64,000 bases of DNA, taken from contig NZ_JAROAU010000003.1 of assembly GCF_029433855.1 (NCBI RefSeq), forward strand, positions 1 through 64,000. The letters are read 5' to 3'. How positions within the stretch are numbered: position 1 is the first letter of the stretch; each line of letters opens with the position of its first letter. The translations under genes were made by a program, and so were the position numbers. A model generated the notes under the pieces. That model did no database searches. It had not been told where the DNA came from and saw only the letters and a list, made by a program, of their open reading frames with translations. Positions 16,162 to 24,086 of this stretch are shown piece after piece. Source of the DNA: Candidatus Kosakonia sp. 282A-S69. GTDB lineage: Bacteria > Pseudomonadota > Gammaproteobacteria > Enterobacterales > Enterobacteriaceae.

Positions 16162-17328
16162 ATGAAGAAATTACTCGAATTACGCCAGCATAAAGCCGTC
16201 CTCAAAACGCAGATGCGATCCATGCTGGAGAAAGCCGACAGTGAAAAGCGCAGCCTGAATGATGAAGAGGGGAAGCAGTTCGACGAACTCCGCGCCCGGG
16301 CTGATGCCATCGAAGTAGAACTTACCCGCCTTGAAGCCGTTGCCGATGATCAGCGTAATCTGCCAGGCACGTCTGTTGAAGGTAAAAGCGTGAGCAACGA
16401 TGAGCTGCGTCATTACATCATGACGGGTGATACCCGCTCTCTCAGTACGCTGGTTCCGGCTGAGGGCGGTTATACCGTTATCCCCGAGCTGGACAAAGAG
16501 ATCATGCGCCAGCTGCAGGATGAAAGCGTTATGCGCTCCATCGCCACGGTGAAAACAACCAAAACCAACGAATACCAGAAGCTTGTTTCCGTGGGGAGCG
16601 CGGCTGTTAAACGTGGTACCGAAGGTGAAGAGCGCACCGAAACCGCCACGCCGAAGCTTGAGCGTGTTGATATAAAGCTGAATCCGATCTACGCCTACCC
16701 GAAAACCACTCAGGAGATCCTCGACTTCTCTGAAGTGGATATTCTGGGATGGCTGGCCTCGGAAGTGGCCGACACGTTCACCATAACCGAAGAAAACGAT
16801 CTGGTGAATGGCGATGGCGATAAAAAATCCAGAGGTTTCCTGGCTTATCCACGCGCAGCTACCAGCGACAAAACACGCCCGTTCGGCACGCTGGAGAAGG
16901 TGGAAACCCTGGCCGTTTCCTCTGATGGCCTAATCGATCTACTCTACAAGCTGAAAGCCAGATACCGTAAAAATGCTGTATGGGTGATGAATTCCGGCAC
17001 CGCCGCCACGCTGCAAAAACTGAAAAACGGCAACGGGGATTACATCTGGCGCGATCGTCTCGTTGCTGGCTCCCCTGACACGTTGCTGGGCCGCCCGGTT
17101 CAGTATCTCGAAACCATGCCTGATGCGTTGCCTGGAAATGCATTCCTGGCCGTGGGCGACTTCAAACGCGGTTACTTCATTGTGGATCACACCACTGGTG
17201 TGCGTACCCGCCCCGATAACATTACCGAACCCGGTTTCTACAAAGTGCATACCGATAAATACCTGGGCGGTGGCGTGGTGGATTCCAGTGCCATTAAGGT
17301 GCTTGAGCTTTCCGGCTCCGGTTCCTGA
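16162..17328 (+). CDS. HK97-family major capsid protein
   Basis: Major head protein of 388 residues. Residues 1-75 form the charged helical delta (scaffold) domain (MKKLLELRQHKAVLKTQMRSMLEKADSEKR...), followed by the HK97-fold body starting near the VPAEGGYTVIPELDKEIM stretch and including EGEERTETATPKLERVDIKLNPIYAYPKTTQEILDFS, typical of the HK97 gp5 family. The delta domain would be removed by the protease encoded next. In ordinary HK97-like phages the order is portal, protease, capsid; here capsid comes first. A terminator follows directly. Confidence 0.95.
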   Translation: MKKLLELRQHKAVLKTQMRSMLEKADSEKRSLNDEEGKQFDELRARADAIEVELTRLEAVADDQRNLPGTSVEGKSVSNDELRHYIMTGDTRSLSTLVPAEGGYTVIPELDKEIMRQLQDESVMRSIATVKTTKTNEYQKLVSVGSAAVKRGTEGEERTETATPKLERVDIKLNPIYAYPKTTQEILDFSEVDILGWLASEVADTFTITEENDLVNGDGDKKSRGFLAYPRAATSDKTRPFGTLEKVETLAVSSDGLIDLLYKLKARYRKNAVWVMNSGTAATLQKLKNGNGDYIWRDRLVAGSPDTLLGRPVQYLETMPDALPGNAFLAVGDFKRGYFIVDHTTGVRTRPDNITEPGFYKVHTDKYLGGGVVDSSAIKVLELSGSGS

Positions 17329-17338
17329 TGTCACGTTG

Positions 17339-17359
17339 AAGGGGCTCCGGCCCCTTTTT
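17339..17359 (+). terminator. Terminator between capsid and protease genes
   Basis: AAGGGGC-TCCG-GCCCCTTTTT forms a 7-bp stem with a T-run, 11 bases after the capsid stop and 21 bases before the protease start. It would make capsid transcripts outnumber those of the downstream genes, matching the high capsid copy number in a head. Confidence 0.8.
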
Positions 17360-17379
17360 GCCCTCTGTGGAGTCCCGTA

Positions 17380-17940
17380 ATGAAAACAATCGATTTTGAA
17401 ATCCGCACGACCGATCTGAGCGCCAGCAACAAAAAGCTGGTGGGCTATGCCGTGCGCTGGAACAGCCTTTCAGAAATTATCTGGGATGAGTTCCGCGAGC
17501 AGTTCGCGCCAGGGGCGTTCAAAGACAGCCTGGCATCCGGTATTGATGTGCGCGCGTTGTACGAACATAACTATACCCAGCTGCTGGGCCGTACCAAATC
17601 CGGCACGCTGGTGTTATCAGAAGATGATACCGGGCTGCGCTTCGAGCTGGAGCCACCGGATACCCAGCTTGGCAATGATGTGCTGGCGCTGGTGGAGCGA
17701 GGGGACATTTCCGGCATGAGCTTCGGTTTCCGCGCGCTAAAGGAATCCTGGGATATTGCGCAGTCGCCTTACCTGCGAACCGTCACTGCCGCTGAACTGC
17801 GGGAGATTACCGTAACATCAATGCCCGCGTACCCGGAATCAGGTGTTGAAATCGCACACCGTTCTCTTTTCTCCCAGCATCCTGAACTGCGCTGTGCCGG
17901 TGATAACCGCCGACGCTGGGCTGACCTGGCGGGGCTGTGA
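17380..17940 (+). CDS. HK97-family prohead protease (U35)
   Basis: Serine protease of 186 residues that matures the head by cleaving the capsid delta domain. The family pattern is clear: VGYAVRWNSLSEII...REQFAPGAFKDSL, ALYEHN with the probable catalytic H63, LLGRTKSGTLVLSEDDTGLRFE, and ISGMSFGF with the probable nucleophile S114. The end (CAGDNRRRWADLAGL) is followed after one base by the portal gene. Length and motifs are normal. Confidence 0.93.
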   Translation: MKTIDFEIRTTDLSASNKKLVGYAVRWNSLSEIIWDEFREQFAPGAFKDSLASGIDVRALYEHNYTQLLGRTKSGTLVLSEDDTGLRFELEPPDTQLGNDVLALVERGDISGMSFGFRALKESWDIAQSPYLRTVTAAELREITVTSMPAYPESGVEIAHRSLFSQHPELRCAGDNRRRWADLAGL

Positions 17941-17941
17941 T

Positions 17942-19168
17942 ATGTGGAATATCTGGCCTTTTAGCCGCAAGGCAGAGCAGCGCAGCATGACTATCGATGA
18001 ATTTATGGCCATGGCAGGGATCCCGAATACCGGATCCGGTGAATATGTGTCTGCCGGCACTGCGGAATCCCTGCCGGCAGTCATGAATGCCGTGGCGGTT
18101 ATCAGCGAAGCGGTGGCAACCATGCCCTGCTATCTGTACCGGGTACGCAACGATAACGGACGCGAGGCGCGGGAATGGCTTAGCAATCATCCGGTCGATT
18201 TTCTGCTGAATGAGCAGCCTAACGACTGCCAGACACCTTACCAGTTCAAACGCACGATGATGCGCCATTGTCTGCTGAACGGTAACGCCTACGCGGTGAT
18301 CCAGTGGGGCCGCGACGGTCAGCCACAATCACTGCATCCGTATGCGCCCGGTGCGGTGGTGCCCGAGCGTATCGGCGAGCATAAATACAGGTACAGCATC
18401 ACTGAGCCTTTTACCGGAGCGGTGCGCACCTGCCTGCAGGAGGAAGTCCTTCACCTGCGTTACTCCACCGACGATGGTTTTCTGGGGCGTTCGCCGATCA
18501 CCATCTGCCGTGAGGCGCTGGGGTTAGGTCTGGCCCAGCAGCGCCACGGTGCCAGCATTATGAAAGACGGCATGATGGCATCGGGCGTTATCACGGCTAA
18601 AGAATGGCTGGACAGTGTTAAAGGCAAGCAGGCAATGGATGCGCTGGAACGCTACAAAGGTGCCAGAAACGCCGGTAAAACGCCGATCCTTGAAGGGGGC
18701 ATGGATTACAAGCAACTGGGCATGAGCAATCAGGATGCCGAGTGGCTGGCCTCCCGCCGCTTCACCATCGAGGATATTGCCCGCATGTTCAACGTGTCGC
18801 CTATCTTCCTGCAGGAATACAGCAACAGTACCTACAGCAACTTCAGCGAGGCAAGCCGCGCTTTTCTCACCATGACGATGCGCCCCTGGCTGGCGAACTT
18901 TGAGCAGCAGATCAAATCTGCGCTGCTGGTGGCTTCACCTGCGCCGGGTATCCGATATCAGGTGGAGTTCGATTCTGCCGATCTTCTCCGCGCCACCCCT
19001 ACCGAACGCTATGCAACCTATGAGCGTGGCATCAAGAACGGGATCATGAACCCCAATGAAGCCCGGGAGCGCGAGGGGATGCCGCCGCGTGATGGTGGTG
19101 ATGAGTTCAGTCAGGCATGGAAACAGGAAGTGAAGATCAGCAAAGACAGCAAGGATGGCGAAGAATGA
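17942..19168 (+). CDS. HK97-family portal protein
   Basis: Portal ring subunit of 408 residues at the unique head vertex. The start at 17942 (MWNIWPFSRKAEQRS) lies one base after the protease stop and fits the family; a 33-codon upstream extension overlaps the protease gene. Diagnostic stretches include AVISEAVATMPCYLYR, NDCQTPYQFKRTMMRHCLLNG, HLRYSTDDGFLGRSPI and TIEDIARMFNVSPIFLQ with SNFSEASRAFLTMTMRPW. Its stop overlaps the next start (ATGA). Confidence 0.95.
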   Translation: MWNIWPFSRKAEQRSMTIDEFMAMAGIPNTGSGEYVSAGTAESLPAVMNAVAVISEAVATMPCYLYRVRNDNGREAREWLSNHPVDFLLNEQPNDCQTPYQFKRTMMRHCLLNGNAYAVIQWGRDGQPQSLHPYAPGAVVPERIGEHKYRYSITEPFTGAVRTCLQEEVLHLRYSTDDGFLGRSPITICREALGLGLAQQRHGASIMKDGMMASGVITAKEWLDSVKGKQAMDALERYKGARNAGKTPILEGGMDYKQLGMSNQDAEWLASRRFTIEDIARMFNVSPIFLQEYSNSTYSNFSEASRAFLTMTMRPWLANFEQQIKSALLVASPAPGIRYQVEFDSADLLRATPTERYATYERGIKNGIMNPNEAREREGMPPRDGGDEFSQAWKQEVKISKDSKDGEE

Positions 19169-19503
19169 GGGCTGGTGGCCTGAGAAACCGCATCACTATC
19201 CGTACTTTTACCTCATCAAGATCACCTTCCGGGCAGGTTATCCAGAAGTGGGAAAACGGGGAAACCATCTGGGCGGAGGTAAAGGCGATCAGCGGCCGTG
19301 AATTAATGGCGTCAGGTGCTGAGCTTGCCGAAGCGACGATCCGCGTGTGGGTGCGTTTTCGCCGTGATATTACGGCCGCCAGTCGTCTGAAAGTGCTTAC
19401 TGGCCCGTTTGCTGGCAGCACTCTCAATATTATCGGGCCTCCTGTACCTGATGCGGAAGGTACCCGGCTGGAAATTCTCTGCAAGACAGGAACGGAAAAA
19501 TGA
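19165..19503 (+). CDS. Head-closure / head-tail joining protein
   Basis: A 112-residue protein of the SPP1 gp16-like head-tail joining family. The start at 19165 (MRAGGLRNRITIRTF) overlaps the portal stop by four bases. The pattern RITIRTF...GQVIQKWENGETIWAEVKAISGRELMASG...RVWVRFRRDITAASRLKV is typical. It should seal the portal after DNA packaging and provide the docking surface for a tail; since the element has no tail of its own, this surface must match a helper tail. Confidence 0.88.
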   Translation: MRAGGLRNRITIRTFTSSRSPSGQVIQKWENGETIWAEVKAISGRELMASGAELAEATIRVWVRFRRDITAASRLKVLTGPFAGSTLNIIGPPVPDAEGTRLEILCKTGTEK

Positions 19504-19793
19504 GAGCAGAAATCACAGTGGATGAAGCAAAACTGCATTGCCGTATTGATGATGATTACGAAGATACGTTGATACAGGCATACATCGATGCGGCGCTGGA
19601 GGTCTGCCAGAAGCATATCGGCAAGCGGTTCGATAACGGGCTGGAATTTACGCCAGCTATCAAGATTGGCTGTCTGATGTACGTCTCTCAGCTATACGAG
19701 TATCGCACGATGATTGGTGACACCGACGCCAAAGAGATACCGATGGCTGTCTCTGCGTTGTGGTCTGCCTACCGTGATGTGGGAGTGTACTGA
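19500..19793 (+). CDS. Head-tail connector protein (gp6-like)
   Basis: A 97-residue helical adaptor of the HK97 gp6 / phage_gp6-like family (VDEAKLHCRIDDDYEDTLIQAYIDAALEVCQKHIGKRF ... PMAVSALWSAYRDVGVY). It forms the ring below the portal, between portal and closure protein. The frame overlaps both neighbours by one to four bases, in keeping with one packaging operon. Confidence 0.9.
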   Translation: MRAEITVDEAKLHCRIDDDYEDTLIQAYIDAALEVCQKHIGKRFDNGLEFTPAIKIGCLMYVSQLYEYRTMIGDTDAKEIPMAVSALWSAYRDVGVY

Positions 19794-20236
19794 TGCCATG
19801 GCAACCACTGCGCCGGTGCACTGCGCCGGGGTGCAATAAGCGGGTGAAGTCAGGGAAGTGTGATGAGCATCAGCGGGAAGCGTGGCGGGCTGAAGATGCC
19901 AGACGCGGCCACCGCCGTGCCCGTGGTTACTCAGCCTCATGGGAGAAATATCGCGCGCAGTTTCTGAAACGTTATCCCCTGTGTGTTGAGTGCCAGAGGC
20001 TGGGCCTCTACGTCCCTGCAAAGATTGTCGATCACATCATTCCTGTCGATGGTGGCGATGACGTTCTGTTCTGGCCTGAGTGGAATCATCAGCCGTTATG
20101 CCAGACACATCATAGCCAGAAGACCACACAGCGAGACCCTATCACCAAAGCCAACCGCAAAGCGGGTATGTACTGCGAGCAGGAAGTGCGGGCAGCACAG
20201 CGTACTGACTGGATGTATGAGGCCAGCCATGAATGA
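19793..20236 (+). CDS. HNH endonuclease of the packaging machine
   Basis: A 147-residue HNH nuclease. The motif is complete: VDHIIPVDGG (D80, H81), N98 in EWNHQPLC, and H106/H107 in CQTHHSQK; zinc-binding Cys pairs (LCVEC 64/67 and C103) are present. In HK97 the HNH protein next to the terminase genes is needed with TerS/TerL for cos cleavage and packaging; the position here is the same. Confidence 0.93.
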   Translation: MPWQPLRRCTAPGCNKRVKSGKCDEHQREAWRAEDARRGHRRARGYSASWEKYRAQFLKRYPLCVECQRLGLYVPAKIVDHIIPVDGGDDVLFWPEWNHQPLCQTHHSQKTTQRDPITKANRKAGMYCEQEVRAAQRTDWMYEASHE

Positions 20237-20555
20237 GAAAGATGTGGCGAATCTGTATCAGTCGCTGGCCCGATGCCGTGATGGCTTCATACAGGCCCGT
20301 ACCAGACGCAATGAACACCAGCCAGCGAAGCGCAGGAGTGAACGTGAGCGGGAGGTGATGGAGTGCTTCCGCAACCGCTGTCAGGCCGCACCGCCGGGGT
20401 GGGGGGGGTATTTCAGGACAAACCCCGGATTGCCCGGCACCACCCGCCCCCTCAAATTTTTACACACGGTGATTTTTTTGAAAATAAAACGCGATGGGAA
20501 CGAGAAATTTTTATGGCAAGACCACCAAAACCGCCCGCTTACCTTGATGAATTAG
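20229..20555 (+). CDS. Small unknown protein between HNH and TerS
   Basis: A frame of 108 codons starting at 20229, overlapping the HNH stop by eight bases. The first 55 residues (MNEKDVANLYQSLARCRDGF, then a basic helix ending EREVMECFRNRC) look like a real small basic helical protein. After the G-rich tract at 20396-20408 the composition changes and the frame overlaps terS, so the true end may lie earlier and the tract may have caused a shift. Function unknown. Confidence 0.4.
   Translation: MNEKDVANLYQSLARCRDGFIQARTRRNEHQPAKRRSEREREVMECFRNRCQAAPPGWGGYFRTNPGLPGTTRPLKFLHTVIFLKIKRDGNEKFLWQDHQNRPLTLMN
20391..20512 (+). other. Candidate cos region upstream of terS
   Basis: Between the HNH and terS genes is a stretch with strong strand asymmetry: a GGGG-T-G8 tract (20396-20408), C-rich sequence to 20455, then T- and A-tracts. 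In cos phages with HNH-TerS-TerL modules the cos site lies here. No cleavage site can be fixed from sequence alone, so this is an inference. Confidence 0.35.
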
Positions 20556-20869
20556 CCGCGCAGCAGTGGAAAGCAAAGGCAAAGCAACTGGCCGAACGCG
20601 GTGATCTGACTCCTGCCGACTGGAACAACCTTGAGCTTTTTTGCGTTAACTATTCGATGTACCGCAAGGCCGTGGGAGACCTTGCCAGACGTGGATTCAG
20701 CATTGTGAACAGTCAGGGCGGCGAGAGCCGCAATCCGGCGCTGAGCGCAAAGGCCGACGCTGAAAAAATCATGATTAAAATGTCGTCGCTGCTGGGCTTT
20801 GATCCGGTAAGCCGCCGCCGTAACCCGGTAGAAACGGAAGAGGAAGACGAGCTTGACTGTCTGGAATGA
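20513..20869 (+). CDS. terS: Terminase small subunit (P27 family)
   Basis: DNA-recognition subunit of the packaging motor, 118 residues. The start at 20513 (MARPPKPPAYLDELAAQQWK) fits the family; a 50-codon extension upstream lies in the G/C-rich tract. The pattern AAQQWKAKAKQLAERGDLTPADWNNLELFCVNYSMYRKA is typical of the P27 family, and the C terminus is acidic. It overlaps terL by 17 bases. In PICIs a distinct TerS is how element DNA, not helper DNA, is chosen for packaging. Confidence 0.93.
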   Translation: MARPPKPPAYLDELAAQQWKAKAKQLAERGDLTPADWNNLELFCVNYSMYRKAVGDLARRGFSIVNSQGGESRNPALSAKADAEKIMIKMSSLLGFDPVSRRRNPVETEEEDELDCLE

Positions 20870-22514
20870 GTACGCAAATGCGATAAAAACAGGCGAAACT
20901 CCGGCCTGTAAGCGTGTAAAACAGGCCGTTGAAAGGTACTTTTTAGACCTGAATGATCCCCGTTATGAGTTCGATACGGCGACCGTAGAGCGGTTTATCG
21001 CGTTCTCCCGGCTCTGTCCACACGTCAAAGGCCCGCTGCGGGGCCAGCCAATCGATCTGGAACCGTGGCAGCAGTTCGCTTTTGCTAACCTGCTGGGCTT
21101 TAAAGTCAGAGAGACAGGCCGCCGTAAGTACAGCAGCGCCTTTATTGAGGTGCCGCGCAAGAATGCCAAATCCACCGTAGCCGCCATGCTGGCTAACTGG
21201 TTTCTGGTAATGGAGAAGGGCCAGCAGGATATCTACACGGCGGCGGTTAGCCGGGATCAGGCCCGAATCGTATTCGACGATGCCCGCCAGATGTGCCTGC
21301 TGTCAAAACCGCTGAAAAAGCGCGTCAATATTCAGGCGCATAAGGTCATTTTCCCGAAGAGCAACAGCCTGTTAAAGCCGCTGGCGGCGAAAGCGGCCAC
21401 CATTGAAGGGACTAACCCCAGCCTGGCGATTGTCGATGAATACCATCTTCACCCGGATAACGGCGTTTATTCCGCGCTTGAGCTGGGTATGGGCGCACGT
21501 CCTGAGGCGATTTTGTTCGCCATCACGACCGCCGGAAGTAACGTGGTCTCTGCCTGTAAACAGCATTATGACTACTGCTGCCAGATTCTGGCCGGGGAAG
21601 AGAGCAACGATTCGCTGTTTGTACTGATCTACGAGCTGGACGACGAAAGCGAGGTTGAGCAGCCGGAAATGTGGATCAAGGCTAACCCCAACCTTCATGT
21701 GTCCGTTGATGCGGCGAAACTGGAGTCCACCATCCAAAAAGCGCGGGGCATACCGTCGCAATGGGTGGAAATGCTGACCAAGCGTTTCAATATCTGGTGC
21801 CAGGGCTCCACGCCGTGGATGGGTGCCGGTGCATGGGATGCCTGTGCGCTCGACTATACCGAAGACGATCTGGCCGGAATGGAGTGCTACGCCGGGTTTG
21901 ACCTGTCCTCAACCAGCGACATTACCAGCGTTAGCTACGCTTTCCCGTTCGACAGGGAGATCCGACTCCTGACCCGCCATTATCTGCCGGAAGCGCAGTT
22001 GCTTAACGTCGCCAACAAAAACCGCACCATCTACCGCCAGTGGGTGAAAGCGGGCTGGATACGCACCACACCAGGCGACTGCATCGACTATGACCGCATC
22101 CGTGACGATATCCTGCGCGACGCTGAAATCTTCAATATCCGGCTGGTGGGCTTCGATACGTGGAACGCCACACACCTGCGCACCCAGCTACAGGGGGCGG
22201 GCCTCGATGTGGAGCCTTTCCCGCAAACCTATCTCAAATTCAGTCCGGTAGCGAAATCCTTTGAGGTGTTCGTGAATCGCAAAGTTGTGCGCCACCGTGG
22301 CGATCCAGTTCTGGCCTGGGCGATTGGTAACGTGGTGATGGAGTCTGACGCAAACGCCAACATCAAGCCCAATAAGAAGAAATCTTCCAACAAGATAGAC
22401 CCGGCAGTATCCGCGCTGATGGCATTCGGCACATTCCAAGCTGAGCATGAGGATTTTGCTTTTGATATGAGCGCCAGCCACAAACAGCGGCTGGCGACAT
22501 TTAACGGTATATGA
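20853..22514 (+). CDS. terL: Terminase large subunit
   Basis: Packaging ATPase and nuclease, 553 residues. The Walker A variant VPRKNAKST lies at 100-108, Walker B LAIVDEYH with D195/E196, coupling motif TTAGSN near 225-230, and the RNase H-like nuclease starts with GFDLSSTSD (D350). All motifs are intact and length is normal for HK97-type TerL. It is the last gene of the head/packaging module. Confidence 0.96.
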   Translation: MTVWNEYANAIKTGETPACKRVKQAVERYFLDLNDPRYEFDTATVERFIAFSRLCPHVKGPLRGQPIDLEPWQQFAFANLLGFKVRETGRRKYSSAFIEVPRKNAKSTVAAMLANWFLVMEKGQQDIYTAAVSRDQARIVFDDARQMCLLSKPLKKRVNIQAHKVIFPKSNSLLKPLAAKAATIEGTNPSLAIVDEYHLHPDNGVYSALELGMGARPEAILFAITTAGSNVVSACKQHYDYCCQILAGEESNDSLFVLIYELDDESEVEQPEMWIKANPNLHVSVDAAKLESTIQKARGIPSQWVEMLTKRFNIWCQGSTPWMGAGAWDACALDYTEDDLAGMECYAGFDLSSTSDITSVSYAFPFDREIRLLTRHYLPEAQLLNVANKNRTIYRQWVKAGWIRTTPGDCIDYDRIRDDILRDAEIFNIRLVGFDTWNATHLRTQLQGAGLDVEPFPQTYLKFSPVAKSFEVFVNRKVVRHRGDPVLAWAIGNVVMESDANANIKPNKKKSSNKIDPAVSALMAFGTFQAEHEDFAFDMSASHKQRLATFNGI

Positions 22515-22527
22515 CAGGAGTAATACG

Positions 22528-23127
22528 ATGAATACAGCTAACAATGAAACACTTGCTAACATCCGTATGTTTGGCCCGCTAGGCAAGACCTTCGGGAAAA
22601 CTCACCAGCGAATGGTACGGACTACACATGAGGCTTTCCGCGCTTTGGCCGTAACGATTCCCGGATTCGAAAAATACATGAATACAAGCAGGGCTCGCGG
22701 TTTAACGTATGCGATTTATGTCGGGAAAAAGAACATTGGAGCAGATGACCTGGAGTTTTCGAATAACGGGCGCGAGATTCATATTGTGCCTGTGTTAATC
22801 GGGAGCAAAAAAGCAGGGGTGATGCAAACTATTCTAGGCGCGGTGCTGGTGGCGGCGTCAATCTGGATGCCTGGCGTTGGCATTGCAACCAGTAACATGA
22901 TGTTTGCTGCTGGTTCAGCAATGGCAGTAGGAGGTGTAATGCAAATGATATCTCCGCAGGCGCAAGGCCTTGCCAGCAAGCAAAGCGCCGATAATAAAGC
23001 CTCGTATGCGTTTGGAGGTGTCACCAACACTGCCGCCCAAGGCTACCCGGTACCGTTGCTATACGGTAAGCGCCGAATAGGCGGTGCAATTATTTCGGCA
23101 GGGATCTACATCGAAGACAGGCAGTAA
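22528..23127 (+). CDS. Lambda tail assembly protein I-like (TAP-I)
   Basis: A 199-residue protein resembling lambda gpI: an N-terminal ubiquitin-like region (TLANIRMFGPLGKTFGKTHQRMV...EAFRALAVTIPGFEKYM), IHIVPVLIGSKK, a hydrophobic stretch at 97-140, and a C-terminal GGVTNTAAQGYPVPLLYGKRRIGGAIISAGIY. In lambda gpI acts with gpK, L and J in tail-tip assembly and is not found in the virion. It is the only tail-related gene here. It may act on helper tail assembly; this is inference. Confidence 0.85.
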   Translation: MNTANNETLANIRMFGPLGKTFGKTHQRMVRTTHEAFRALAVTIPGFEKYMNTSRARGLTYAIYVGKKNIGADDLEFSNNGREIHIVPVLIGSKKAGVMQTILGAVLVAASIWMPGVGIATSNMMFAAGSAMAVGGVMQMISPQAQGLASKQSADNKASYAFGGVTNTAAQGYPVPLLYGKRRIGGAIISAGIYIEDRQ

Positions 23128-23272
23128 TTTTGAAACTAGTAAAAACGCGCTGGATACAGTATTAATCGAAATGGCCCATCAGTTGGGCCATGAGCTGAAT
23201 GAGCAAGACAGACAATTCATCCGTACGAGCGTTGCCAATTCTAATATGCTAAAGAGCGATACCGCCAGCTAA
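23084..23272 (+). CDS. Possible small protein after the gpI-like gene
   Basis: A 62-codon frame with a GTG start at 23084 overlaps the end of the gpI-like gene. The second half (LIEMAHQLGHELNEQDRQFIRTSVANSNML) reads as a plausible helical protein and might start at ATG 23171. A perfect 8-bp inverted repeat (ATGGCCCA-TCAGT-TGGGCCAT, 23171-23191) lies inside. No clear ribosome-binding site, so it is doubtful. Confidence 0.3.
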   Translation: MQLFRQGSTSKTGSNFETSKNALDTVLIEMAHQLGHELNEQDRQFIRTSVANSNMLKSDTAS

Positions 23273-23366
23273 TGAATACTGCATATCAGTAGATAAAAAA
23301 CCTAAAGAGTTAGAAGGCTGATTATCAGCAATGTAATTTTAATAAAATGTGATCAAATAAAATGTT

Positions 23367-23894
23367 CTACTTCGATGAATGACCAATAATGCTGTTTCGC
23401 GCTGTGTTTCCCCAAGTTCTTTTTTGTAGTTTTGTTTTGGATACTAAGCGCTTCCGATAAAGCAGGTCACATAAAAATATTGCAACAAAAAAATTAAACT
23501 TACTTCTAGGCGTTCGCTCAGCAATATCAGGACCGAGCCAAGGAAGTTGTTCTAGTAAAGATGCTACTTTTGCACTTTGGAAAGACACTCCATCCCAGCT
23601 ATGGCCGAATTCGTTTCTAATCTTACGTAGTACTGAAATTTCCTTGTATTCATGGGGCATGATAAGGCCAAGTGAATGTGCCATTGCTGCGCGTGAGGAA
23701 AAGGTTCCCAAAGGGGCACTAAAGCCATTCAAAAGTGTTTCTGTGCTTTTGTCATCTATTAGATATGCTTCAAGAATTTCTTTAAGCCATTCATCCAGAA
23801 TCGAAGCGGCTAAGAGTACAGATCCCCGGTCTGATTCTTTATTAAATTCATTGAGGAATTTCCCCAAGCTTTCTACTTCTGGCTCTTGAGTCAT
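23367..23894 (-). CDS. MtlR/MltR-like protein, right-end cargo
   Basis: A 175-residue protein with the MtlR (mannitol repressor) family pattern: LNEFNKESDRGSVLLAASILDEWLKEILEAYL, PLGTFSSRAAMAHSLGLIMPHEY and LRKIRNEFGHSWDGVSF. It starts at 23894 after GAGGT and is the only leftward gene at this end of the element. MtlR controls mannitol operons without binding DNA directly; related proteins also occur on phages and islands, where the role is unknown. There is no mannitol locus here, so a regulatory or accessory phage-related function is more likely. Confidence 0.8.
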   Translation of the reverse strand: MTQEPEVESLGKFLNEFNKESDRGSVLLAASILDEWLKEILEAYLIDDKSTETLLNGFSAPLGTFSSRAAMAHSLGLIMPHEYKEISVLRKIRNEFGHSWDGVSFQSAKVASLLEQLPWLGPDIAERTPRSKFNFFVAIFLCDLLYRKRLVSKTKLQKRTWGNTARNSIIGHSSK

Positions 23895-23999
23895 TAATAC
23901 CTCGTGGTTGCGAATTGAACTTAACCCACATAGTTTATGGACTTAAGTATAGATCTACCGGGGTTTGTTCATCAAGGTGCGGCGGTGTTCGCCGAGCCA

Positions 24000-24021
24000 T
24001 GTAGTCAGTCGTGTAGTCAGT
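24000..24021 (+). repeat. Right integrase arm-type sites
   Basis: TGTAGTCAGT at 24000-24009 and 24012-24021, the same pair, spacing and direction as at 8106-8127. The pair lies 66 bases inside the right att core, against 128 bases on the left. TTTGTTCAT is also shared by both ends (8070-8078 and 23964-23972) and may be a further site. Confidence 0.7.
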
Positions 24022-24028
24022 TAAATAA

Positions 24029-24062
24029 AAAAGGCACTATCCCATGCCGAGTAGTGCCTTTT
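24029..24062 (-). terminator. Element-borne replacement terminator for fis
   Basis: On the minus strand AAAAGGCACTA...TAGTGCC followed by T6 forms an intrinsic terminator 26 bases after the fis stop. It is a diverged copy of the native terminator now at 7901-7938 and lies inside the element, so fis keeps a terminator after integration. Confidence 0.8.
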
Positions 24063-24086
24063 AAGTCAACAACATAGCTGATGTTT

